A stretch of 44,388 bases of DNA from PALSA-243 sp049522755 (GTDB taxonomy: Bacteria; Acidobacteriota; Terriglobia; Bryobacterales; Bryobacteraceae): positions 1 to 44,388 of the forward strand of contig JBEKNN010000034.1 of assembly GCA_049522755.1 (NCBI GenBank), given 5' to 3'. The notes beneath the pieces are model-generated. The model had not been told where the DNA came from, did not search any database, and saw nothing but the letters and a program-made list of their open reading frames with translations. How positions within the stretch are numbered: position 1 is the stretch's first letter; every line of letters starts with the position of its first letter. Positions 25,955 to 34,294 of this stretch are shown here, piece by piece. The position numbers and the translations under genes are program-made.

Positions 25955-27532
25955 TTGGAAACCATCGTTCAATCCATCGAGATACTCAGCAAAGAGAAAG
26001 GCATCGATCCGCAAATCGTCTTCGACGCCGTCAAAGACGCCATGCTGATCGCCGCGCGCAAGCACTATCGCAATACTGAAGATTATCTTGCCGAGATGGA
26101 CGCCAAGACCGGCGCCATCAAGCTCTACGCGCTGAAAAAGGCCGTCGAAGCAGTGGAAGATCCTGCGCATGAAATGACGCTCGCCGAGGCGCGCCGCATC
26201 GATCCCGCGGCCGAGCCCGGCACGGAAATTCGCATCCCCAAGAACACCGACGCCCTGGGCCGCATCTCCGCGCAGACCGCCAAGCAGGTGATTTTTCAAA
26301 AGGTCCGCGAGGCTGAGCGAGAGACCGTTTACAACGAATATTCCGGCCGCGCCGGCGAGCTGGTCAACTGCACCATCAAGCGCGTAGAAGGCCCCGATTA
26401 CGTGCTCGACCTCGGCAAGACCGAAGCCCGCCTTCCTAAGAAGGAGCAGTCGCGCCTCGAAAGCTACAGCGCGGGCGACCGCATCCGCTGCGTCATCAAG
26501 CTGGTGGATAAGGCCAGCAAAGGCCCCGGCGTCCTGGTCTCGCGCGCCGCGCCCGAGTTGGTGATGCGCCTGTTTGAGCAGGAAGTTCCGGAGATCTACG
26601 ATGGCACCGTGCAGATCCGCGGCTGCGCCCGCGAGGCCGGCGAGCGTACCAAGATCGCCGTACAGAGCCGCGACCGCGATGTGGATAGCGTCGGCGCCTG
26701 CGTCGGCATGAAGGGCATGCGCGTGCAGTCCATCATTCGCGAGCTGCGCGGCGAGAAGATCGATATCATCGAGTTCTCCGAAGATCCGGTGGTCTTCGCC
26801 ACCCACGCGCTCAGCCCCGCCAAAGTCAGCCGCATCAGCATCGTCGAAGCGGCGGAACGCCACATGGAAGTCATTGTCGACGATTCGCAATTGTCGCTGG
26901 CCATAGGCAAGAAGGGCCAGAACGTGCGCTTGGCCGCCAAACTGCTCGGGTGGAAGATCGATATCAAGAGCGAAGAGGAAAAGCGCCAGGAAGTGGAATC
27001 GCAGATGGCCGCGCTGGTTTCGCCCGGCGCGCCCGTTTCCGTGCTCATCGATTACGGCCTGCCCGAGAATATCGTCGAGACGCTGGTAGCGGCGGGCGTA
27101 GGCACCATCGACCAGCTCGGCAGCATGACGCCTGAGCAGATCGAAGAGATCCCGGGCTTCGGGCCCGACATGGTGGAGAGCATTCAGCAGTACGTGAACG
27201 CCTACTACGGCCAATTCGAAGACGAAGACGTAGGACAGGCCTCCCGGCCTGTCCTCGAAGCGGAGCCGGCCGAGATCGAAGCTGCGGTAGCCGACGCCGA
27301 AGAAGAAGGAATGCCGGCGCCCGGTAGCGCCGGCGGTCTTGCCGCCGGTGATTTGGCCGCCCCCGGTAACGCCGCCGGCGAGTCGGCAGGTAGCGCCGGT
27401 GAACTAGCCGCCGGTCCCGCCTCCGAATCCGAAGCGATTGAAACGGAAGAGTCTGGTACGATAGAAAACGCTGGTTTCCCCGGTCACAATCAGTCCGAAA
27501 CCGAGGCCACGGAAGAACATATTGGCGAGTGA
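25955..27532 (+). CDS. nusA: Transcription termination/antitermination protein NusA, with repeat-derived tail
   Basis: A 525-residue protein. The start is TTG at 25955 (METIVQSIEILSKEKGID), preceded by AGAGGG; no ATG lies nearby in frame. Domains in order: N-terminal RNA-polymerase-binding region (1-130), S1 (about 133-200), two KH domains (about 200-345, with GACVGMKGMRVQSIIRELRGEKIDII and LAIGKKGQNVRLAAKLLGW), and one C-terminal helical repeat (350-425, YGLPENIVETLVAAGV, ...EIPGFGPDMVE). Residues 426-525 are a Gly/Ala/Glu-rich tail. Parts of it (426-434 and 457-487) are encoded by palindromic repeats. Infernal gap to infB is 36 bp. Confidence 0.96.
   Translation: METIVQSIEILSKEKGIDPQIVFDAVKDAMLIAARKHYRNTEDYLAEMDAKTGAIKLYALKKAVEAVEDPAHEMTLAEARRIDPAAEPGTEIRIPKNTDALGRISAQTAKQVIFQKVREAERETVYNEYSGRAGELVNCTIKRVEGPDYVLDLGKTEARLPKKEQSRLESYSAGDRIRCVIKLVDKASKGPGVLVSRAAPELVMRLFEQEVPEIYDGTVQIRGCAREAGERTKIAVQSRDRDVDSVGACVGMKGMRVQSIIRELRGEKIDIIEFSEDPVVFATHALSPAKVSRISIVEAAERHMEVIVDDSQLSLAIGKKGQNVRLAAKLLGWKIDIKSEEEKRQEVESQMAALVSPGAPVSVLIDYGLPENIVETLVAAGVGTIDQLGSMTPEQIEEIPGFGPDMVESIQQYVNAYYGQFEDEDVGQASRPVLEAEPAEIEAAVADAEEEGMPAPGSAGGLAAGDLAAPGNAAGESAGSAGELAAGPASESEAIETEESGTIENAGFPGHNQSETEATEEHIGE
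27233..27254. repeat. GGACAGGCC palindrome inside nusA
   Basis: Perfect 9-bp stem GGACAGGCC/GGCCTGTCC with loop TCCC, preceded by GTA. It is the same family as the GTGGGACAGGCG element at 23704 and the inverted one at 41998. Here it is translated in frame as VGQASRPVL (residues 426-434). Confidence 0.75.
27323..27415 (+). repeat. Three 27-bp palindromic repeat copies inside nusA
   Basis: Copy 1 is 27323-27349, copy 2 27365-27391 and copy 3 27389-27415, sharing the GGT between copies 2 and 3. All are in the same orientation and frame and translate as GSAGGLAAG, GNAAGESAG and GSAGELAAG. Copy 1 matches the intergenic copy at 2144-2170 at 26 of 27 bases, so these are mobile-type intergenic repeats that have become coding. 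Confidence 0.8.
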
Positions 27533-27568
27533 CATCGGTTTCACAAGCAGAAGAAGATAGCTTTATCT

Positions 27569-30556
27569 ATGGGAAAGATCCGAATTAACGAGCTGGCGCG
27601 GGAGTTGGAAGTTAAGGCTCACGAAATACTGGAGAAGCTCCCCGAACTGGGCGTCGCGGATAAAAAGACGCACTCCAGCTCGCTGGACGACGACGTAGTG
27701 TACAAGCTGCGCCGCTACTACGGGCATGAGGATGCCGAGCCTCCCTCCGCCGCCGAGCACGAAACCACGCCCCAGGACCGCGCCCACGCCCATGCCGAAC
27801 CGGCCCCCGTCTCTAACGGACAGCCCAAGTTTCAGCCTGTTGTGGATGTCGAACCCGCGCCGGCAGCCCCGGCTACCCACGCCGCGCCTTCCGCCAGGCT
27901 CCAGGAAACGCCCCGCGCCGAGCCACCGGCCGCAGAGCCGGAAAGACCGGCCGCTCCCGCGATGCCCATTCGGCCGCCCATCGCCACGGGCCGGCCCATT
28001 CATCCGCCCATCGGATCTCATTCGGGGCCGCCTCGCTCGCCGATGCCGGTTCAGGCCAGAGCTCCAGCCCCGCCGCAGCATGTCAGCGCGCCGGCCCCCA
28101 GTGCGCCACCGCCCAGCGCGCCGGCGCCCAGCACGCCACCCGCGGCGGTGATCGCGCCCGGACGCCCAACCGCGCCGCCGCCGCGGCCCATTCCCTCGGC
28201 CCCCGGTCCGGCCGCGCCGCGTCCCGGGCAGGTTTTGTCGGGCCCGCGCGCTCCGCTGCCGCCGTCGGAAACCGCACGCTCCGGCGCGCCGGCAATGCCG
28301 CGCCCACCCGCGCCGCGGCCGCCAGCCGGCGCGCTTCCATCGAGCGCCCATCGCCCCTTGGCCGGCCAACCCATCGCGCGACCGGTGGTGCCGCCGCGTC
28401 CCGATCTCGCCGCTAAGCTCAGCGCGCCTCGCCCCACAATGCCTGCGGCGCCTTCCTCGCCGCATCCCGGTGCTCCCAGAGCGGCCAGTGCTCCGGTTCC
28501 GGGTCAGCCGATTTATCGCGGCCCTATCCGCCCCGGCCAGCCAATGGTTACGCGCCAGGGCCCAGGCGGCCCTGCCCCCGGTCCCGCTCGTCCCGGCGTC
28601 CGGCCCGGCAGCGGTCCGCGTCCGCAGCATCCCACTTCCCGTGGACGCATCGAACCCGGACTGGCGCCCCCGCCCGTCGAGCCGGCGCGCGGCCGCCCAG
28701 GCGATAAGCGCCCGGTTCGCCAGCAGCGCGAGCGTGTGGAAGAAGAGCGAACGCTCCGGCCGCAGCGGCGGCACGTGGAAGCCGGTCCTCCGCCCATCAA
28801 TCGCGAGATTACGATCTCCGAAGGCATCACCGTTAAGGAGCTTTCCGAAAAACTCGACGTCAAGGCCGCGCTCATCATGAAAAAGTTGATGGACCGCGGC
28901 ATCTTCGTGGCCATCAACCAGACGCTCGATTCCAAGCTCGCCACCGAAATCTCCCGCGATTTCGGCGCTTCCACCGCCACCGTCAGCTACGAAATCGAAG
29001 CCATGGCGGGCGTGGAAGAAGCCCAGGAGGCGAAGGACGTCGTAAGGCGCGCGCCCGTGGTCACCATCATGGGCCACGTCGATCACGGCAAAACCTCGCT
29101 GCTCGACGCCATCCGCACGGCCAACGTCGCCGGCCGCGAAGCCGGCGGCATCACCCAGCACATCGGCGCCTATCAGGTGGAGATGAGCGGCAAGAAGATC
29201 GTCTTCATCGATACGCCTGGCCACGAAGCCTTCACCCGCATGCGCGCCCGCGGCGCCAAAGTGACCGATATCGTGGTGCTGGTGGTAGCGGCCGACGACG
29301 GCGTGATGCCGCAGACCCTCGAAGCCATCGATCACGCCCGCGCGGCCAAAGTTCCCATCATCGTCGCCATCAATAAGATCGATAAGCCGGATTCCCAACC
29401 CGACCGCGTCAAGCAGCAGCTTTCCGACCGCGGACTGCTGGCGGAAGACTGGGGCGGCGATACCGTCATGGTGCCGGTTTCCGCCAGGACTCAGGTCGGC
29501 ATCCCTCTGCTGCTCGAAATGATCCTCCTGGTCGCCGAGCTGCAGGACCTCAAGTGCAACCCCGCGCGCCCCGCCATGGGCACCGTGCTCGAAGCGCAGC
29601 TTGATCGTGGACGCGGCCCCGTAGCCACCGTGCTGGTGCGCAACGGCACGCTGAGCGTGGGCGATTTCTTCATCTGCGGATCGGTCTTCGGCAAGGTGCG
29701 CGCGATGATCAGCGACCGCGGCACGCAGATTCGCAAAGCCGAGCCCTCCACGCCCGTCGAGGTTCTTGGCCTCGAATCGCTCCCCGAAGCCGGCGACGAT
29801 TTCCAGGTGGTCACCGATACCGCTAAAGCCAAGCAGATCGTCAATTTCCGCGACCTCAAGGCCCGCGAAGTCGCGCTGGCCAAGAACAGCCGTCTCACCC
29901 TGGAACAGCTTCACAAGCAGTTGCAGGCCGGCGAAGTCAAAGAGCTTCCCATTATTCTGAAAGCGGACGTGGGCGGCTCGGCCGAAGTCATCGGCGAAGC
30001 CCTGCAGAAGCTCTCTAACGACAAGGTCAAGGTCCGCGTTCTGCACTCGGGCGTGGGCGCCATCAACGAATCGGATGTGCTGCTGGCGTCGGCGTCCAAC
30101 GCCATCGTGGTTGGCTTCAACGTGCGGCCGGAGCGCAACGCCGCCGCCGTGGCCGAGCAGGAGAAGGTGGATATTCGCCTTCACACCATCATTTACAACC
30201 TCACCGACGAGATCAAGCGCGCCATGACCGGCCTGCTCTCGCCCGTCTTCCGCGAAGTCTACAAGGGCAAGGCGGAAGTCCGCGAGACTTTCCGTATTAC
30301 CAAGGTCGGCGCCGTGGCCGGCTGCATCGTGGTCGATGGGACCATCAACAACAAGTGCGAAATCCGGCTGCTGCGCGATAACGTGGTGGTGCATACCGGC
30401 AAAATCTCCTCGCTACGCCGATTCAAGGACGACGTGTCCGAGGTGAAGAGCGGTCAGGAATGCGGCATCACACTCGAGAATTATGGCGATATGAAACAGA
30501 ACGACATCATCGAGGCATTCGTCACCGAGAGGGTGCCCACCGAGGGATTCTTATAA
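27569..30556 (+). CDS. infB: Translation initiation factor IF-2
   Basis: A 995-residue protein starting MGKIRINELARELEVKAHEI, the IF2_N domain. A Pro/Ala-rich linker of roughly 340 residues follows (about 60-400), then a second N-terminal subdomain (TISEGITVKELSEKLDVKAA). The G domain has G502-HVDHGKT-T509, D548-TPGH and N602-KID-605. Domains II-IV end in the conserved GQECGITLENYGDMK block. It brings fMet-tRNA to the 30S subunit. It is cotranscribed in the nusA operon; DUF503 starts 4 bp after its stop. Confidence 0.97.
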   Translation: MGKIRINELARELEVKAHEILEKLPELGVADKKTHSSSLDDDVVYKLRRYYGHEDAEPPSAAEHETTPQDRAHAHAEPAPVSNGQPKFQPVVDVEPAPAAPATHAAPSARLQETPRAEPPAAEPERPAAPAMPIRPPIATGRPIHPPIGSHSGPPRSPMPVQARAPAPPQHVSAPAPSAPPPSAPAPSTPPAAVIAPGRPTAPPPRPIPSAPGPAAPRPGQVLSGPRAPLPPSETARSGAPAMPRPPAPRPPAGALPSSAHRPLAGQPIARPVVPPRPDLAAKLSAPRPTMPAAPSSPHPGAPRAASAPVPGQPIYRGPIRPGQPMVTRQGPGGPAPGPARPGVRPGSGPRPQHPTSRGRIEPGLAPPPVEPARGRPGDKRPVRQQRERVEEERTLRPQRRHVEAGPPPINREITISEGITVKELSEKLDVKAALIMKKLMDRGIFVAINQTLDSKLATEISRDFGASTATVSYEIEAMAGVEEAQEAKDVVRRAPVVTIMGHVDHGKTSLLDAIRTANVAGREAGGITQHIGAYQVEMSGKKIVFIDTPGHEAFTRMRARGAKVTDIVVLVVAADDGVMPQTLEAIDHARAAKVPIIVAINKIDKPDSQPDRVKQQLSDRGLLAEDWGGDTVMVPVSARTQVGIPLLLEMILLVAELQDLKCNPARPAMGTVLEAQLDRGRGPVATVLVRNGTLSVGDFFICGSVFGKVRAMISDRGTQIRKAEPSTPVEVLGLESLPEAGDDFQVVTDTAKAKQIVNFRDLKAREVALAKNSRLTLEQLHKQLQAGEVKELPIILKADVGGSAEVIGEALQKLSNDKVKVRVLHSGVGAINESDVLLASASNAIVVGFNVRPERNAAAVAEQEKVDIRLHTIIYNLTDEIKRAMTGLLSPVFREVYKGKAEVRETFRITKVGAVAGCIVVDGTINNKCEIRLLRDNVVVHTGKISSLRRFKDDVSEVKSGQECGITLENYGDMKQNDIIEAFVTERVPTEGFL

Positions 30557-30560
30557 TGCC

Positions 30561-30848
30561 ATGGCCTCCGTCGGCGTACTTACGCTCGAGCTCAGGCTCC
30601 AGAATTCGCACTCTCTGAAGGAGAAGCGCCACGTAGTCCAGAGCCTGAAAGACCGCCTGCGCCACAAGTTCAACGTGGCCGTAGCCGAAATCGATTATCA
30701 GGATTTATGGCAGCGCGCCGCCATCGCGGCGGTGACCGTATCATCCGACCACGCCCACGCCGAAAAAGTTTTGCAATCGGTGGAAGACGAGGCCGCCGCG
30801 CTTCTAGGATCGGAACTGGCGGAGGCGACCGTCGAATGGCTGGCGTAG
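30561..30848 (+). CDS. DUF503 family protein (YlxP-like)
   Basis: A 95-residue protein MASVGVLTLELRLQNSHSLK... with the DUF503 core: LRLQNSHSLKEKRHVVQSLKDRLRHKFNVAVAEIDYQDLWQRA and a C-terminal EKVLQSVEDEAAALLGSEL. YlxP-type proteins sit between infB and rbfA in many genomes and are thought to assist ribosome assembly. Here the order is the same, with only 4 bp after infB. Function is known only by association. Confidence 0.92.
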   Translation: MASVGVLTLELRLQNSHSLKEKRHVVQSLKDRLRHKFNVAVAEIDYQDLWQRAAIAAVTVSSDHAHAEKVLQSVEDEAAALLGSELAEATVEWLA

Positions 30849-30874
30849 CAGAGGCATCCTGGGGCCTTAGACTT

Positions 30875-30965
30875 GACGCAGAGACGCAGAGGCGCAGAGA
30901 TCGGCGCGGAGCAGACATTAAATGCGTTCTCTGCGCTTATCTCAGCGTCTCTGCGTCTCTGCGTC
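30875..30965. repeat. Long inverted repeat within the operon, upstream of rbfA
   Basis: The left arm (30875-30901) reads GACGCAGAGACGCAGAGGCG... and the right arm (30939-30965) ends TCTCTGCGTCTCTGCGTC; about 25 of 27 arm positions pair. The spacer is 37 nt. Each arm is itself a tandem of GACGCAGA units. Similar CGCAGAGACGCAGAG repeats are, to my knowledge, dispersed in several phyla. In mRNA it would form a strong hairpin ending 21 nt before rbfA. Confidence 0.75.
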
Positions 30966-30986
30966 GAAAAGAAAGCCTCGGCTAAG

Positions 30987-31355
30987 ATGGACGAACGGCG
31001 CAGCCTGCGCGTCTCCGAGACCATCCGCGAGGAACTCGCCGAGATTATCGGGTTTGAAACCGACGACCCGCGGCTGCTCGCCGTCGACGTACAGGCGGTG
31101 CACGTCAGCCCGGACGGCCGCCATGCCACCATCCGCGTCGGCTTGCGGGGCAGCGAGCGCGAGCAGAAGGAATCCTTGGCCGCCCTCGAACATGCCCGGG
31201 GTTATTTGCGTCACGAGCTGGCGCTGCGGCTCAGTCTCCGGCACGTTCCGGAGCTGCACTTTGGGCACGATCGCAATCAGGACGTGGAAACGCGCATCGA
31301 CTTCCTGTTAAGACGGGCGAAAAAATCTCGTGGACGCACGGAAAAAGGGCCCTAA
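30987..31355 (+). CDS. rbfA: Ribosome-binding factor A
   Basis: A 122-residue protein starting MDERRSLRVSETIREELAEI; the frame is open further upstream through the inverted repeat, but the methionine before DERRSLRV is the family-like start. The KH-like domain has DDPRLLAVDVQAVHVSPDGR, ATIRVGLRG and LRLRHVPELHFGHDRNQD (adjusted from the C-terminal block LSLRHVPELHFGHDRN). It binds 16S rRNA helix 1 region during late 30S maturation and cold shock. It is the last ribosome gene of the block and its 3' end overlaps apbE by 26 bp. Confidence 0.94.
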   Translation: MDERRSLRVSETIREELAEIIGFETDDPRLLAVDVQAVHVSPDGRHATIRVGLRGSEREQKESLAALEHARGYLRHELALRLSLRHVPELHFGHDRNQDVETRIDFLLRRAKKSRGRTEKGP

Positions 31356-32358
31356 AATCAAACAAATTGTGTTAGTTTTGTTTCTGTCGGGGGCTTTGGC
31401 GAGGCTGGCCGCGGCGGCGGCGACTTACTCGGACGCGCCGCCGGAGTTGCTGCGCCTGGTAAAGACCGCCGACGCCATGGGTTCAACGTATTCGGTGGAG
31501 TTGTACGGCTACGAACAGGCCAGGTTGACGGAGGCTGCGGACGCCGCCTTGGAAGAGGCCCAGCGGCTGGACGGCCTGCTTTCGAATTACAAGGCCGAAA
31601 GCGAGTGGAGCCGGATCAACCAGCATGCCGCCAAAGGGCCCATGCGGATTTCGCCCGAGATGTTCCGCCTGCTTTCGGCGTGTGTGGAATATAGCATCGA
31701 AGGCGAGGGCGCGTTCGACATAACCGTCGGGCCGCTGATGAAGGTCTGGGGGTTTTACAAAGGGACGGGCCACTTGCCGCACCGTGCCGAGGTGGCGGCG
31801 GCCCTGACCAAGGTGGGTTACCGGCATATCCACCTGGACGCCGCGGCGCAGACCGTATGGTTCGACCGCCCCGGTGTGGAGATGGACCCGGGCGGCATCG
31901 GCAAGGGCTATGCCGTGGACCGGATGGTGGATGTTTTGAAACAAATGGGCGTCAAGATCGCTCTGGTAGCGGGTTCCGGCAGCAGTATCTTTGGAATGGG
32001 GGCGCCGCCCGGCGAGGCCAGAGGCTGGCCCGTGGATATACGCGATCCGTGGAACCACGAAAAGACGGCGGCGGTGGTTTTCCTGAAAGATATGTCGATG
32101 TCCACGTCCGGCAGTTACGAGAAGTTTTTCCGGGCGGAAGGCAAGGTCTACGCCCATATAATGGACCCGCGCACGGGCTATCCGGCGCAGGGCAGCGTAT
32201 CGGTTTCGGTGATCGCTCCACGCACCATCGATAGCGAGGCGTGGGCCAAACCGTATTTCGTGAATGGCCGCCAATGGGCGGCGCGGCGCAAGCCAAAGGA
32301 TTTTCGCGTGTACTTCTGCGAAGACAGGACGGATCGACCATGCGCGTGGCTCCAATGA
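31330..32358 (+). CDS. ApbE-family FAD:protein FMN transferase with altered active-site positions
   Basis: A 342-residue protein from GTG 31330, with a Lys-rich start then a hydrophobic signal-like segment (IVLVLFLSGALARLAAAAA). ApbE blocks: GSTYSVELYG, SNYKAESEWSRIN, FDITVGPLMKVWGF, DPGGIGKGYAVD (186-197), STSGSYEKFF (258-267), HIMDPRTGYP (276-285) and DSEAWAKPYFV (301-311). Usual members have GGD where this has GSS (about 217-219), and D-A-x-x-T where this has E-A-x-x-K. These are metal or flavin contacts, so activity is uncertain. Overlaps rbfA by 26 bp and hemE by 4 bp (ATGA), so it is tightly coupled to both. Confidence 0.85.
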   Translation: MDARKKGPKIKQIVLVLFLSGALARLAAAAATYSDAPPELLRLVKTADAMGSTYSVELYGYEQARLTEAADAALEEAQRLDGLLSNYKAESEWSRINQHAAKGPMRISPEMFRLLSACVEYSIEGEGAFDITVGPLMKVWGFYKGTGHLPHRAEVAAALTKVGYRHIHLDAAAQTVWFDRPGVEMDPGGIGKGYAVDRMVDVLKQMGVKIALVAGSGSSIFGMGAPPGEARGWPVDIRDPWNHEKTAAVVFLKDMSMSTSGSYEKFFRAEGKVYAHIMDPRTGYPAQGSVSVSVIAPRTIDSEAWAKPYFVNGRQWAARRKPKDFRVYFCEDRTDRPCAWLQ

Positions 32359-33377
32359 CCAGCCGTTTCCTAGATGCTTGCCGCCGGCGTCCCACCGACG
32401 TACGGCCGGTGTGGTTCATGCGGCAGGCCGGACGCTACATGAAGGAATACCGCCAGATCCGCGAGCGCCACGGCATCCTCGAAATCTGCAAGCGCCCCGA
32501 CCTGGCTGCCACCGTCACCCTGCAGCCGGTGGAGACGCTCGACGTGGACGCCGCCATCATCTTCGCCGACTTGCTGCTGCCTGTAGAACCCATGGGCTTG
32601 AAGTTGCGCTATGAAAAGGGTGAAGGCCCGAAAATCGGCAACCCGGTCCGGAACACCGACGACGTGGATTCGCTCTCCACCGGCGACACGGACGATCTGG
32701 GCTATGTGGGCGAGGCCATTCAGCAGGTGGTGCGCGCGCTCGGCGGCAAAGTGCCGGTGATCGGTTTCGTCGGCGCGCCCTTCACCATGGCGAGTTACAT
32801 GATCGAGGGCGGCGCCTCGCGCAACTTCATCCGCACCAAAAAGCTCATGTATAGCGACGAGACCCTGTGGCGCCGCTTGATGGGCAAGATTGTGGATGTG
32901 CTCGCGCCGTTCGCGCACATGCAGGTCAGCTCCGGCGCCCGCGCGATCCAGGTATTCGACAGCTGGGTGGGCGCGCTGGGCTCGGACGACTACGTCCGCT
33001 ACGCCGCGCCCTATTCGCGCGCGCTGATCGAGCGCATACGCTCCACGGGGGTCCCCGTGATCCACTTCGGCACCGGCGCTTCCGGCTTCTTCCGCGAGCT
33101 GCACGCGGCCGGCGGCGACGTGATGGGCGTCGATTGGCGCATCAACATCGACCAGGCGTGGATGGACATCAGCTACCGCTCCGCCATTCAAGGCAACCTC
33201 GACCCCGTGGCGCTGTTCGCCCCGCTGCCTGAGCTGCGCGCCAAGGTTCACGAGCTGCTCAAGCGCACCGGCACGCGGCCCGGCCATATTTTCAATCTGG
33301 GCCATGGCATCCTGCCCGAAACTCCGGTGGAGAACGTGAAGGCCGTGGTGGAAATGGTGCGGGAATACCGTCCGTGA
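32355..33377 (+). CDS. hemE: Uroporphyrinogen decarboxylase
   Basis: A 340-residue protein starting MTSRFLDACRRRPTDVRPVW, where ATGA overlaps the apbE stop; an ATG 15 bp earlier is possible but the family start matches this one. Signature blocks: PVWFMRQAGRYMKEYRQIR, GAPFTMASYMIEGG, IQVFDSWVGALG, VIHFGTGASGFF, GVDWRINIDQA and NLGHGILPETPVENV. It converts uroporphyrinogen III to coproporphyrinogen III in haem synthesis. Its stop overlaps the hemH start by 4 bp (GTGA), giving a coupled hemE-hemH pair. Confidence 0.96.
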   Translation: MTSRFLDACRRRPTDVRPVWFMRQAGRYMKEYRQIRERHGILEICKRPDLAATVTLQPVETLDVDAAIIFADLLLPVEPMGLKLRYEKGEGPKIGNPVRNTDDVDSLSTGDTDDLGYVGEAIQQVVRALGGKVPVIGFVGAPFTMASYMIEGGASRNFIRTKKLMYSDETLWRRLMGKIVDVLAPFAHMQVSSGARAIQVFDSWVGALGSDDYVRYAAPYSRALIERIRSTGVPVIHFGTGASGFFRELHAAGGDVMGVDWRINIDQAWMDISYRSAIQGNLDPVALFAPLPELRAKVHELLKRTGTRPGHIFNLGHGILPETPVENVKAVVEMVREYRP

Positions 33378-34294
33378 AGCAGGCGGTCCTCCTGCTCGCC
33401 CACGGCGCGCCAGAGCGCGTCGAGGATGTACCGGAGTACCTGAAGTTTGTACGCAGCGGCCGGCCGGTTTCCGCTCAGCTCATCGAAGAGATAAGCCACC
33501 GCTACGCCGCAATTGGCGGCTCTTCGCCCCTTCGCCAGTGGACGCAAGCGCAAGCCGAAGCGCTTGAAAAGCGGCTCGGCATACCAGTGTTCTATGGCAT
33601 GCGGAACTGGCATCCCTTCATCCGCGAGACCATGGACCGCATCCGCGATTCCGGCGCGGAACGCCTCGCCGCCATTTGCCTGGCCCCGCAGTATTCGAAG
33701 ATGTCGGTGGGCTTTTATTTCCGCCGTACGCAGGAAGCCAAGGTGGATGCCGGCGCGAGCGTCGAGATCGTATGGGCCAAGAGCTATCACGATTCGCCGC
33801 TGCTTATCGAAGCCTTTGCAGAAGAGCTAGCCTTCACCGAAAAGCTGCGTCCCATGGCCCCTGGCCGCAAAGTACTTTTCACTGCGCACAGCCTGCCTGA
33901 AAAGGCGCTGGCCGAAGGCGACCCCTATGAGCGCGAATGCCGCGCCACCGCGGCGTTAGTAGCCGCGTCCGCCGGCGTCGCCGATTGGGACTTCGCCTTC
34001 CAAAGCCAGGGCATGACCGAGGACCGCTGGCTGGGTCCGACCGTCGAAGCGACGCTAGACCGCTATGCCGCGGAAGGCATTCGCGAGGTGGTGCTGCACC
34101 CCATCGGCTTCGTCTGCGACCACGTGGAAGTGCTCTTCGACGTGGACATATTGTTCAAGGGTTACGCCGCGGAGCGCGGCATCGCTTTGCTGCGGCCGGA
34201 GTCGTTAAACGGCTCAGCGAAGTATACCGAAGCGTTGGCTGAGGTTGTGGGGCAGGTTGTTAACCTGCGGCGGATTGTCAATCCGCCTGCTTGA
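33374..34294 (+). CDS. hemH: Ferrochelatase (coproporphyrin/protoporphyrin type) with repeat-derived C-terminus
   Basis: A 306-residue protein starting GTG at 33374 (MKQAVLLLAHGAPERVEDVP), overlapping hemE. Signatures: GGSSPLRQWTQAQAEALEKR, YGMRNWHPFIRETMDRI, LAPQYSKMSVGFYF, FTAHSLPEKAL (catalytic His), AFQSQGMTEDRWLGPTVEAT, and HPIGFVCDHVEVLFDVDI (catalytic Glu region). It inserts Fe2+ into the porphyrin. Residues 292-306 (VGQVVNLRRIVNPPA), the last 15, are encoded by a two-hairpin palindromic module, and the stop lies just past its end. The core is complete without them. Confidence 0.93.
   Translation: MKQAVLLLAHGAPERVEDVPEYLKFVRSGRPVSAQLIEEISHRYAAIGGSSPLRQWTQAQAEALEKRLGIPVFYGMRNWHPFIRETMDRIRDSGAERLAAICLAPQYSKMSVGFYFRRTQEAKVDAGASVEIVWAKSYHDSPLLIEAFAEELAFTEKLRPMAPGRKVLFTAHSLPEKALAEGDPYERECRATAALVAASAGVADWDFAFQSQGMTEDRWLGPTVEATLDRYAAEGIREVVLHPIGFVCDHVEVLFDVDILFKGYAAERGIALLRPESLNGSAKYTEALAEVVGQVVNLRRIVNPPA
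34247..34292 (+). repeat. Two-hairpin palindromic module at the end of hemH
   Basis: Order: GTGGG (34247-34251), stem GCAGGTT/AACCTGC (34252-34258, 34262-34268), stem GGCGGATT/AATCCGCC (34269-34276, 34280-34287), each with a 3-nt loop. The hemH stop codon (34292-34294) ends it. The same module occurs at 12031-12075 (31 nt identical) and, with paired base changes in the stems, twice at 44131-44246. Confidence 0.8.

Noticed and set aside
25760..27214. A ~480-codon open frame opposite nusA
   Set aside because: The plus strand carries a complete S1/KH NusA; the opposite frame has no recognisable motif.
27563..30394. A very long open frame on the minus strand covering infB
   Set aside because: It is an artefact of GC-rich codon use; IF-2 on the plus strand has all G-protein motifs in frame, and the minus frame has only low-complexity composition.
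30873..30986. N-terminal extension of rbfA through the inverted repeat
   Set aside because: It would be translated from the palindrome; RbfA proteins start at the DERRSLRV-type block, so the ATG at 30987 is preferred.
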